DNA of 64,000 nt, from positions 1,240,001-1,304,000 of the forward strand of contig BRON01000007.1 in NCBI GenBank assembly GCA_024345305.1, given 5' to 3'. Positions within the stretch are counted from its first letter, which is position 1; the number at the start of each line of letters is the position of its first letter. Position numbers and translations under genes: made by a program. This document shows positions 49,785 through 59,261 of the stretch, in pieces. The DNA is from Mrakia gelida. Its lineage: Eukaryota > Basidiomycota > Tremellomycetes > Cystofilobasidiales > Mrakiaceae. The notes under the pieces are model-generated. The model worked only from the letters and a program-made list of their open reading frames with translations. It ran no database searches and was not told the DNA's origin.

Positions 49785-50324
49785 CGTAGAGGAGAACGAG
49801 AAGGAGTAGGAGGATAGGAGGTGGGGGAGAGGTAGGGCTCTGTGCTGGTCGTTGGGAGGCGAAGGAGGGAAGGGAGAGCTCGAATCTGAAGGGCTTCGTG
49901 GGCGCAGCGATGAAACGCGTCGATGAGCAAGATTTCTACGAAGGCAAGTTTGCATATCTGGGAAGATATGTGTCTCAAAAATACACTCGTAAAAAAACGA
50001 GTGAGATTTTTGCTCTGTAGGAGTAGATATGAGGCGACGAATCGGGTCAGTGAGGCGCCCCCTTGCGAGCTTCGAATCTCTCGTTTCCCCTGAGTTCCCT
50101 TCCCTTCTCCCTGACCACAAACCGTCACTCCCTCCTCCCCTCCCATCCTCCTTCTTCCTCGCTTTCACTCGAGAGCCTTCTTCCATCCAGATCCCACTGC
50201 CTCCCGGGAAGACCTTCCTCCCTCTCCCTCTTCCGCACTCCCTTCAGCCTTCCCGCTTTCGAGCTTCCCCTTCCCTCCCTCCCTTCCCTCCCTCCCCGTT
50301 GCTCTTCCCTCGGTCCAGATCCAG
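49785..50324. promoter_or_regulatory. Divergent SSF1/NDPK-like promoter with PAC-like sites and two inverted repeats
   Basis: GCGATGA (49907-49913) and TCGATGAGCA (49920-49929) resemble the PAC element of yeast ribosome-biogenesis promoters. Just beyond are two perfect 7-bp inverted repeats. CATATCT/AGATATG occupies 49953-49970, and CACTCGT/ACGAGTG, spaced by six A, occupies 49984-50003. The rest is CT-rich leader for the plus-strand gene. Confidence 0.5.
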
Positions 50325-53255
50325 ATGTCAACCCAACTCGACTCAGTCCAGGACGATCTATCGACTGTGAGTGTCTTCTCTTCCGCTTCTTTCTTCTGGC
50401 ATGGATTGGGCTTTCAAGAGTGATGGGGAGGGCATCAAAGGGAGAGATGTTTGTTTACGTTCTCTCTCTTCCCTCTCTTCCTTCCCTTCTTCGCGTCCCT
50501 TCATCGCCCTCCTCCTCCCTTAACTCCTCTCTTTTCACTATATCCTTCTCCTTTGTCCTCTCCTACACGCTGACTCGCTTTCCCGGCTCTCTGATCTCTT
50601 CCCTATCAGCCCACGCACACTTCGTTCCCTCCTCAAGCTCATCACTCGTCCAACCCTTCACCCATGACTCCCACTCCCTCCCTCGCTCCCTTCTTCCTAC
50701 GAGACTCCCAACAAGCTCAGAACTCTCCTCACCTCCCCCGAACAACCTCAGACCCATCCCTCGACTCCCCTTTGATGGCTACAAACCCTCCCATCCTCTC
50801 AAGAACCATCGCCATCCTTCTCCCCCACGCTTTCGACCACACCCAGGCCATCGTCAAGAGGTTCAGAGAAGCCGGGTTCGAGATCAAGGACGAGTTCGCT
50901 TGGGATGCAGATCCGGTGGTGCTCGAGATGGATATGGGAGTGACGGACGAGGAGTTGAAGGCAGCTTTCGTTGGTGAGGCCGCGGGAGGAGCTCACGACG
51001 GGGAGGAGAAGCAGAGGAGACCTTGCCACGTTTGGTGTTTGGAGAGGAGGAGAGTCGTTGAGGTCTTGACGGCTTTGGTAGTGAGTCTGTCTATCTACTG
51101 CTTGAGTACGGAGGAGCTCAGAGCTGACTTTCGGTCGTTGTTTGGTTGCTCAGGGAAGCGAAAACATCCAGCACGCGAAGGACAACGCGCCGACCTCGTA
51201 CGTTGCTCTTCCTCCTTTCCTTTCTTCCCTTCTCGACTCTTCGAACCTCGCCTCTCACTCTTTCCGTATTTTGCTGACTCTCTCGCTATCCTTATCATGT
51301 TCCTCAGCCTCCGAGCCCTCTACGGATCCCCTCCCTCGTCCCTCGTTCTCTGGACTCCCACCTCCCTCCCTCAAGCAGACCCCCTCCTTCAGCTCTTCTT
51401 CTCCTCCCTCGAACCCATCACCACCACTCCCACCGATCCCATCTACCCTCCTCACCTCACTACCGACCCTCACGACTTCCTGTCCCCGGCCGAGACCGAC
51501 TTCGTTGGTACTCCAGAATCGGCGGACGTCGCGTCGTTCCATCGCCCCCACGTCGTTGGAGGAGGAGCTGGATTAGGAATCCGAGACGGCACCGATTCTT
51601 TCGACGGAGCAGCAGGAGGAGGAGGAGGATTTAAAGCTCGACCAGCACCAGCGACGACCCACGAGCCCGAACGACCGGTCAGGCAGTCGAGGGCTTCCCT
51701 TCTTCGAGCAGGAGTCGACCCTTCCACAATCCAACCCGCTCGAACGCGAACCTCCTCCGGAAACGATCCCTCCACCTTCAACGCCACTCCAGGTCACAAA
51801 CGATCGCAGTCGAACCTTCACATCGACGTCGCTTCCGTTCGTCCTCCCGCCGTCGCCGTTCGTCAGTCGAGAGCCTCACTCATTCGCCAGGGATCGGATG
51901 TCCCTCCCCCTAGGCTCAAGAGGGCTCCCAGCTCGGACGGTCACTTCTTTGTTGATACGCCAGGACACAAGCAGGTTGGGAGGGTCATCGACGTCGAATC
52001 TACGAAGCGACCCGAGTTCGAACCGAGGCAGACGAAGGCGAGCGCTTTGAGGGCTGGAGGAGGGAACGGGGAGTCGGTGGGAGCGAAGAAGGTCTTCCAG
52101 AAGAAGACGGGGGAGGAGATCAGGCTGGAGAGGAGGGAGGAGGAGAACCTCAAGAGGGAGAGGAGGAAGAGCGAGATGCCGTCGATGGTCTCGAGCATCG
52201 CACCTCCCTCTTTCACTCCTCGACAGACCAAGGCTAGTCTACTCAGGACTGGAGGAGGAGACTCGTCTCTCGGATCATCTACATCGTCGTCGTCGGTCAG
52301 GAGGCCATCTCTCGCTCATCAACGATCCAGCTCGTCCTTCGTCTCCACCACCACCGGCTCTCTTCGATCCAACGCCTCCTCCGGTCGACCCTCCTCCGTC
52401 GCAGAATCCCGACGACCTCGTCCCTCCCTCGCATCAGCAGGCTTTTCCTCGGAAACCACTCCTACCAACGTCGACAAATCAGCTCCTCCTCGAGCTCCCG
52501 TTGCGTCAACTCGACCTCCCTCCGTCACTCCCCGTCCCAACCGAGCCGCCCTCCTTCGACAAGGTCAACCCCTCCCTCCTCCCGCTCCTCGAACTCACAG
52601 CAAAGGAGACGCAGCAGGAGAAGACTACAACCCTTTCGCCAACACCCCAGGACATCGAAGACAGTCCATCGCCGTCGCCTCGACGAGTCATCAACCCGAC
52701 ATCGTCCCTCGACAGAATCGAGCTCAGATGCTTAGGATGGGAGGAGGACCAACATCAGCAGCACCTTCGTCCTTCAACAGCAACGGTACAACTCCCCGAG
52801 CTCGACCAGCCTCCTCGATCGGTCTCGTCTCCACCAACACCAACACCACCTCGGTCGATCGACCTCCCTCCGTCAACTCCCTCTCGACCCCTCACCTTCC
52901 TCCAGGCCACAAACGAACTGAGTCCCTCTACACCGTTCAACCCCCTACCATCCAACCGAGACTCAACCGAGCTGCTACCCTCAGGCAGGGTGGGGAACTC
53001 TCCAAGTCGACCTCGACGTCGAGCAGACCTCCTCCTCCTTCGGCGTTCAACAAGTCGTTCTCGAGCAACAACGAAGGAGGGAAGAGGCCTGGGTCGGCGA
53101 TGAGTGCTGCGAGCTCGGCCGCGGGTGGTGCAGAGAAGGTGGCGAGGGAGGTCAAGGCGCCGGAGATTGAGCCGAGAGGGAATCGAGCGCAGGAGTTGAG
53201 GATGAAGAAGAGGGCGAGTATGGTTGGGGTTAGTGTTCGGGGTGGGGGGTTCTAG
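50325..53255 (+). CDS. Nucleoside diphosphate kinase-like protein with repeat tail
   Basis: Exon 1 (50325-50366) encodes MSTQLDSVQDDLST and joins in phase to a Ser/Pro-rich segment. The NDPK-like fold reads RTIAILLPHAFDHTQAIVKR and GFEIKDEFAWDADP, then VLTALVGSENIQHAKDNAPT and SLRALYGSPPSSLVLWTPTS. The position where true NDPKs carry the phospho-accepting histidine (an HGSD-type motif) has no such motif, so transferase activity is doubtful. The long C-terminal part is a degenerate repeat: RQSRASLLRAG, RQSRASLIRQG, RQTKASALRAGG, RQTKASLLRTGG, RPNRAALLRQG, RQNRAQMLRMGG, RLNRAATLRQGG and RGNRAQELRMKK. Each follows P-x(3)-PR or similar, and several are separated by TPGHKR. TAG ends the gene at about 53255. 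The regular basic repeats suggest binding to a polymer or to a repeated partner; this is inference. Confidence 0.75.
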
Positions 53256-53729
53256 ACCATTTCTGCTACCCTTTTTTTTTTTCTGCATTCTGTCGCGTTC
53301 CACCCCCGTTTTTTTTCGTTCGTTCGTTTTGGTTTCACGTCTCGTCTTCGTCACTTCCCCTTTCCCTCCCTTTCTCTCCCTTCTCCCCCTCCCTTTCTAG
53401 CCTTCGTCTCGTTTTCTTTTCACGCCTTCTGCACGTCTCTCAGTCTCTGTTTCTTCCCCCTCGTGCTTCGTTCGGTAGTCTACTAGCTTCGGTCTGGTCT
53501 TCACTCTCACTCTCACCCGGTTCGGGTTTCGGGTTTCGTTTTCTTTGGGTTTTAGGAGTTCGCTGGGCGAGCTTCTCTTCTCTTGTGTAGGTTAGATGAT
53601 ACGATGGTAACTAGCTTATCTTCGACTCAAAACTTGCAAAGGGCCTTTCGTTAGTCTGAGACGCGCGAAGAGAAAAAAGAGGGATGCACAAAATCCAGCT
53701 CGACGCGTCGCGTAACTACCTTCCCTTCC
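53256..53729. other. Convergent 3' region
   Basis: About 470 bases between the NDPK-like gene (+) and F-box copy 3 (-). T-runs at 53271-53282 and 53311-53318 fit a 3' UTR. A TTCGGGTTTCGGGTTTCG triplet lies at about 53521-53539. No gene seen. The left end of the duplicated block is close to 53.7 kb. Confidence 0.5.
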
Positions 53730-55265
53730 TCACTGCTCGTCTTCAACCTTCTCCTCACCCCCACCTCCTTCCTCCTCATCTTCCTCCTGATCATCCCACT
53801 CATCCTCCTCCTCCTCGCTCGAATCATCCTGGTACTGCTCGCCCGCAACCGACTGAACCCACTTCACTCCCGCTCCGTCCACGAACTCGATCCCCAACGC
53901 GTCCAACCTCCTTTCCAACCCCCAAGGCCCGTACTGGTCAAAGAACTGCCCTTTAACACCTTCGCGAACGAGTCCTGAAGGTCTTCATCCTGAAGGAACT
54001 CGTCGAGCAGGAGGTTCGCGAGGGTAGGTTTCTCTCGAAGGACGACGACCTCAACGGAGGGGTGACCGCGTCGAGCGAGGTGAGGGAGGTGGACGTCGTG
54101 GATTTCGAGGGTGACGAGGTTGGGGCAGAGAGAGATGAGGGGAAGGAGTTGATTGAAGTCATCGTGGTAGGCTTGTCGGACGGAGGGATCGTACCATTCG
54201 GGAGGGATCTTCTCGTAGAAGTCGTTGATCGCAACGGCGAGATCGACGCCGATGAGGACGAGGGAGGTGAGGAACGAGCCTTGGGTTTTGAAGAAGGGAC
54301 GAAGGGATTTGGCTGAGACTTCTCGAGAGAAGACGTGGAGGCTTTGAAGGGATGGGATGGCTGTTGCGAGGGGGAGTTTGAAGGATCCGCGATCGATGGA
54401 GTAGAGCTCGAGTTTGGTGAGGGAAGAGGGAAGGTGAAGTTTGGTGACGAGCGTCCTGTCGCGATCCTCGCCTCGTTCGTCTCCGTCGAGTCCAGCTTGA
54501 GGGTCTTGAGCTTCTGGAACGAGGGTCCATCGAGGTGGAAGGTACTTCCTCCGACGGAGAGAGCGTTGATGTACTCAGGTCTCGCGTCGGGGTGCAGAGC
54601 GTTGACGAACGCAGGTCCAGAGGCGAAGGGAGAGAACGTCGCGAAGCGAAGTCGAGGCATGCTCGCCAACGCCGGAAGGAGAAGACCCTCGGCTGCAAAG
54701 TCCCTGTTCTTCATGTCCTCCTCGTACCAGAAGAGGAGTCGAACGCGGAAGATCTCGACGGACGTCAAGAGTTCGGGATGGGTCTGAGCCGTGTTGGCGA
54801 ACTTCTGGATGGAGCACTGTTCGGCGGTTCTGCCTTGAAAGCCTGAGGAGGTCCAGGAGTAGCTGGATCGGGGCTGGACGGCGACGTATCGGAAGAGGTG
54901 AGGAGTAGCCGCATCCTGACGAGAGAAGATCAAAGGAGGCAGAGAGGAAGAGAGGAAGTCAGAAACGGAAGGGAAGGGAACGAGAAAGTGACCCAGCTCA
55001 CGTAGCATCTTCTGCTGACGAGTCTGAGCGAACAGAGATCCTTGTAGGGTTCAGAGATGTAGTGGATATCGGAGAACGTCTGCAGTGTCTCTCTACCAGC
55101 GACGTGAGCGGCGATCTCTTCGAGAGTCTCGTCGGGAAGGGTCGAGAAACTGAATGGAGCGAGAGCGAGAGCGAGGGCGAGGTGGAGCGTTTCTGCTACT
55201 TAGAGGGTAGACGCGAGATTAGCGAGACGAAGATATGCTCACCTGGCAGGAGGTAAGTCCCTCAT
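53730..55265 (-). pseudogene. F-box-like/LRR-type protein, copy 3, frameshifted and internally deleted
   Basis: The ATG at 55265 (MRDLPPAR) splices to LPDETLEEIAAHVAGRETLQ, an F-box-like start, then PYKDLCSLRLVSRRCY. The next exon reads AATPHLFRYVAVQPRS, SIQKFANTAQTHPELLTSVE, FWYEEDMKNRDFAAEG and SGPAFVNALHPDARPEYINA. At about 54495 one base seems lost: copy 2 has KLVLDLDGDQ, while copy 3 reads KLKTLKLDS and must change frame to give DGDERGEDRD. The new frame then runs through LVTLEIHDVHLPHLARRG to SFAKV at about 53960. There some 30 codons present in copy 2 are missing and the frame shifts again before YGPWGLERRLDALGIEF. It ends in an acidic tail. Two independent lesions make this a likely pseudogene. 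Confidence 0.65.
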
Positions 55266-55636
55266 GGTTTCGTGATCTGAAGCGGGAGGGGACGAAGAAG
55301 CAGGGAAGGAGAGATGGTCGTGGTTGGAGCTCAACATCGAGCTTCTATTTCGCTCCTCCCCTCGCTCGCTCGGGCACGTGACGAGAAGAGTGAAGTTTTT
55401 CTTGAGAGACACGAGGTGTTGAGAGTGATTCAGGAGGTTGTAGCTATGAGAGAGTCGAGAAATCATCACGAGGAAAAGAAACCATGAACGAGACAGGAGA
55501 ACGAAACGAAAAAGAAACGAAATGAAACGCCAGGACACGAAGACCGCCTCGCCCCCCTTCCTCAACGGCTCTCTATCCTTCCTAAAAGTAAGCCAGCTCC
55601 CTTCCGACCTTCGCAACGACTCATCTCCTCCCAGCT
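55266..55636. other. Intergenic copy of 23.75-24.14 kb
   Basis: This spacer matches the one between copy 2 and the unrecognised gene at 24 kb, including the CACGTG-containing segment and the AAGTAAGCCAGCTCCCTTCC stretch. It shows that the duplication spanned non-coding DNA. Confidence 0.65.
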
Positions 55637-55902
55637 AATCACCTTCCCCGTGATATCCAAGTCGCCTCGAGGAGTCGCAGGTCCCATCGACGACGCGTCC
55701 GACGAAGAGAGAGAGAAGGATGAGGACGAAGAGGAGGGCGAGACCGAGGGTGCGTCGAACTCTGGAAGGTCAAAGAGAGAATCATGAGCGGGTTAGGCGG
55801 GGATTTGAAGGAAGAGATTGAGGAGGAAGAGCGAGGACTCACCGAAAGTCGAGGACGCGGAGGAGAGAGGTCAAGGGGCGACGACGGCGATGGTTCGAGG
55901 CA
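55637..55902 (-). pseudogene. 3' fragment of the unrecognised gene at 24.1-25.6 kb
   Basis: On the minus strand the segment reads [39 protein letters not shown], almost as in the parent gene. The parent's TAG stop reads TGG here. An upstream bit (LSSASSTFG-like, 55845-55902) also matches, with the intron between them. Similarity ends near 55902, so five or more upstream exons are absent. It marks one breakpoint of the duplicated mosaic. Confidence 0.65.
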
Positions 55903-56189
55903 TGAGGGGAACAAAAAACCGAAGAGAGGGGAAGCAGCATGGTATATAGCTCGCAAGGGTAACGAAAAGCCCGAGATGGGATCGATGGCGAAGATGAAGC
56001 GACTGGAAGTTAAGGGACGACGCGTTCGGGAGTGAGGAGGCGGAGGTTGGACTAAGCTTTCTTGTTGGAGGCAGGCTGGAGAAGAGCGTAGGACACCAGT
56101 CCAAACAAGCAGTGGGACGCGGTCAGCTATGATTGGGCATCGCGCGAGAGAGAGAGAGAGAGGGAGGGGAGAAGGAACGACGCGACTGA

Positions 56190-57006
56190 CCTGGAATCTC
56201 CCAGCGAGTTGCTCCCACGTCCCTTCCTTCTTAGCAACCGCTTCTCGGACCTTGTTGAAAGCCAAGATATCCTCGAGCGAGAACCTTTCGAGGTACTTCC
56301 TGGGGATATCGTCGAGATTGGTAAATAGTCGGAGGGAACTTCGCGCGGGCTGACGAGCCCGCGAGGAAGCAACACGACCGTTGGCCTCGAGGCTGAGTCC
56401 ATGTCGTCGGGTTGGGTGTCCCTCGGAGGTGGTGAGAGTGCTTTCTGAAGGGAGGTGTAAACGTCGACCGTGTCGAAGTGTTGGAGAGCCGCTCGAGCGA
56501 CCTCGGGTTTCCTGAAGGCGACGGCTGCTCCGAAGACGACGAGAGGGTTCCAGACAGCGTCTTTGAGGAGGTGAAGAACTGCGAAGTCCGAAGCGATCCT
56601 GGAACCGTACTTGTCGGCGAGCTCGAGGAGTCTGGGGTTGGAGGAAGAACGAGTCAATCAGCTTGCGTCGCTCGCGACGCCGGTTTCGATTGAGCGAAAG
56701 CGAGGAAGAAAGTACAATGGAACTCACAGGACTGCCTTCTCCACGGGAAGATGAGCTGGTCTGGATGCGTCTCGATCCAGGAAGAGGAGCAAGAGATGAA
56801 GTTCATCCGCGTTCTCAGCCATTAGGGAGGTTTCCTCCAGCCCCTTCTCGATCGTCCGACGAAGGGAAGTTGATCATGTCTTCGAGAACTTCGCTCGTAA
56901 GGACGAGGTACTTTTTCTGCATCGCGAACTCGACCTCGTCCGAGCTCTTGAGAATAATGTCGGCGCGAGGATCGTTGAATTGGGGGTGGCGAGCGGAGGA
57001 GGACAT
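56190..57006 (-). pseudogene. BTB/POZ domain protein, copy 2, frameshifted
   Basis: The ATG at 57006 gives DIILKSSDEVEFAMQKKYLV and LTSEVLEDMINFPSSDD, nearly identical to copy 1 at 13.2 kb. About eight bases are missing near 56820 compared with copy 1 (NLP then NG-stop, where copy 1 has LPVVQMAEN). The text afterwards resumes in another frame (MAENADELHLLLLFLDRDAS). Exon 2 gives RLLELADKYGSRIASDFAVL and VFGAAVAFRKPEVARAALQH. It changes frame again near 56330 before FTNLDDIPRKYLERF and VREAVAKKEGTWEQLAGRFQ. Exon 2 is far less similar to copy 1 than exon 1 is. The 3' limit is approximate; the region 55903-56189 shows only intron-like and low-complexity sequence. Confidence 0.68.
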
Positions 57007-57504
57007 TGCGTGGAGGAGGGAAGAACGAGAGATGGTCTTCGTTCGAGCTCGACGGGAAGAGAGGGCAGCGAGTCAGCGAGAAGTTGATTTCAGGCTTGGA
57101 TTGATATCCGAGAGAGGGTTCAGCTAGGACGTACGAGCTGCGAGCCGTGCGATATACCCAGGGTCCGAGATCCTAACGGTTGGGAGGCAGAAAGAAGGAA
57201 GGGAGGGAGCGAGCTCAAGAACCGAATTCGACCCCTCCTCTTTCGTTCATTCCAACGGCCAGCCTCTCACAAATCTTCCTTTTCTTCCCTTTGGCCATCT
57301 CATAAGGCTCTCGTCACATCGCTGTGAGTCCGTCTAGTCTTCAAATGTATGCCTTTCCCACTCAGTCGAGACGGAAGAACTAACCTCCAACGCACCTCCC
57401 TCCCGCGCCTTCTTTCTTTCTTCGCCACCTCTCCTCAATCGCCTTCCTCTGGCACGAACAGACCTTTAAACCCTCTCAGACACTCCTCGGTATACTACGA
57501 TCAA
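57007..57504. promoter_or_regulatory. Divergent BTB/MYND promoter, copy 2
   Basis: The inverted equivalent of 12738-13243. The 130 bases next to the BTB start are almost identical in both copies; the MYND side keeps only patches such as CTTTCTTTCTTCGCCAC. Confidence 0.6.
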
Positions 57505-58717
57505 CATGGTTGAAACCAGTGAGTCTTAGCATACTCCTGGGACTGAGGAAAACGCTTGACCTTCCACGTCGAAGCTCACCATCCTCCCTCCCTCCCTCCC
57601 TCTTCGTACCTTCTTCCTCTTCTCTTCGTTCACCCCAGCCTCGACCTGTGCCAAGTGCTCCTCTTCAGCTTCTCTCAAGTGCGCTTGCTGCAGCTCAGGT
57701 TCGTCTCCTCCCCTCCCTTCTCTCGCAGGAGTCAACTCCTCTCCCAATCGTCAAGCTCAACATCTATCCCTCCCCTCCCTCCCACGTTCCCTCCAGAGAC
57801 CTACTGCTCCCCGGACTGCCAACGCTCCTCCTGGCCAACCCACAAGCTCACCTGCCGAGCTCCCCTCCCCTCAACCTCCCGAATCTGGATCATCCACCCC
57901 AAAGGCTACGCTCCAGCTCACGCCGACGATCCTCTCGCTTCCCGAGACTCCATCAAAGCTCACCTCCAAGCGTGGGACATGAAGGACGATGTCTTCGGGA
58001 AGGAGAGTCTCGAGAAGGAAGCTATCAAGAAGAAGTTCAAGTGGACGGGTGTAGACGAGGGAGGGAAGGCGTATAACAAAGCTGGGGTGAGTGCAGCTAT
58101 GTAGCTAAACGAACGCGTGGGTGAGAAGGAGGCGAGGGCGACGCGAGAGCTGACCTCTTCGCCCGTCCCCTTCTCTCCTTCTCCTTCTCCTTCTCCACCA
58201 CTCCGAACGCAAACACCCAGAGGCCACCAAATGGTACTACTACCAATATTGCTCCTCCTCTGAACGCATGGCCTCCCCTTCGACCTCCTCCAACACGACC
58301 AACCCTCTCGGCTCGTTCTTCGCTCACAAGGGTGCTGTACGACGCCAGCCGGTCGTGCTCGTTAAGTCTGGACCTGGGGATATGGGGGATGGACAGATGG
58401 ATTTGGAGGAGTTGATGGATACGATTTGGTGGTATGGGAAGGTGCGTTTCTTCGAGTCGTCGTCGTCGTCGCGTTCGAGCTTGCTTGCTTGCTCGAAGCT
58501 CGTTCACTGTCTCTCTTTCGTCTTCGAATGTACGGAGAGAGCTCCAGATATGCTGACGACGGACTCGGCTTTTTTCCTTTTTCTTCGTTCCCAGGAAGGA
58601 GCTCGTCAAGACGTCGTCTACCAACATCGAGAAGCTCAGCGAATGCATCCCAATGGAGTTCCACCTGGCATGGTCGCTCACAGCATGTCGATCCCTAGCT
58701 TCGATAACAATCACTAG
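57505..58717 (+). CDS. MYND-type zinc-finger protein, copy 2
   Basis: Exon 1 (MVETT, ATG at 57505) splices to STCAKCSSSASLKCACCSS and then to ETYCSPDCQRSSWPTHKLTC, a complete MYND finger. The following text, SRIWIIHPKGYAPAHADDPL, HLQAWDMKDDVFGKES and KKKFKWTGVDEGGKAYNKAG, matches copy 1 closely. A later exon gives ATKWYYYQYCSSSERMASPS, NTTNPLGSFFAHKGAVRRQP and LEELMDTIWWYGK. The last gives EGARQDVVYQHREAQRMHPN, GVPPGMVAHSMSIPSFDNNH and TAG. Every junction keeps frame, so this gene appears functional, unlike its BTB neighbour. The protein has no recognised enzymatic domain; a scaffold or regulatory role is likely. Confidence 0.75.
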
Positions 58718-59261
58718 GTCCCTCGCGAGTATAGCTTCCCTGGCCAGTATCGTTTTGGGGGAGTTCGGAATCGGAGTGGGAGAAGAAGAGGAGGAGACGA
58801 GGGGTTCAAGGTCGCGTCTCGTTGGATCGCTTCGTTCATGTTTCGTTCTCGGGTGCTCTTATTATATACGCTTGCTTTGCTCCAAACTCTCTACATCTTG
58901 TGCGATGCTAGGCTCTTACTCGAACACAGGCGTTGAAGCGACGAACGCGAAAGCGAACTCGAACGCGTCTCAACTTTCCTTTCTTCTTCCCTTCGCCATC
59001 CGCCGAGCAAGCAACGAGTCAAAAAGTGAGAGGATCAAGATCGTTTACGAGTAATTGCTACTGCTACTTTTGAGGGGAAAGAGAGATGAAGAGAGAGAGA
59101 GGGGAGAGAACCTGAGAAAAGAGAGACGAGACAAGGACGGAGCGAGGGAGTGGGTGTGGACGAGAGGTGGGTGTGAGAGCTAGAGTATGTAGACTACATC
59201 GAGAGAAGTCCTTGGAGGAGATGGGGAGCATGAGAGGGGTGGGTTGAGTTGAGTTTAGGGA
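58718..59261. other. Convergent 3' region
   Basis: About 540 bases between MYND copy 2 (+) and the LSM14 stop (-). Purine-rich GAGAGA sequence lies at 59080-59130. Two 3' UTRs are expected; no gene seen. Confidence 0.5.

Noticed and set aside
52501..53103. Alternative plus-strand frame of 200 codons within the NDPK-like gene.
   Set aside because: The overlapping frame carries the regular repeat and continues from upstream exons; the alternative is Ser/Pro noise.
53521..53540. TTCGGGTTTCGGGTTTCG as a possible telomere-like repeat.
   Set aside because: Only two to three copies, inside an ordinary 3' region.
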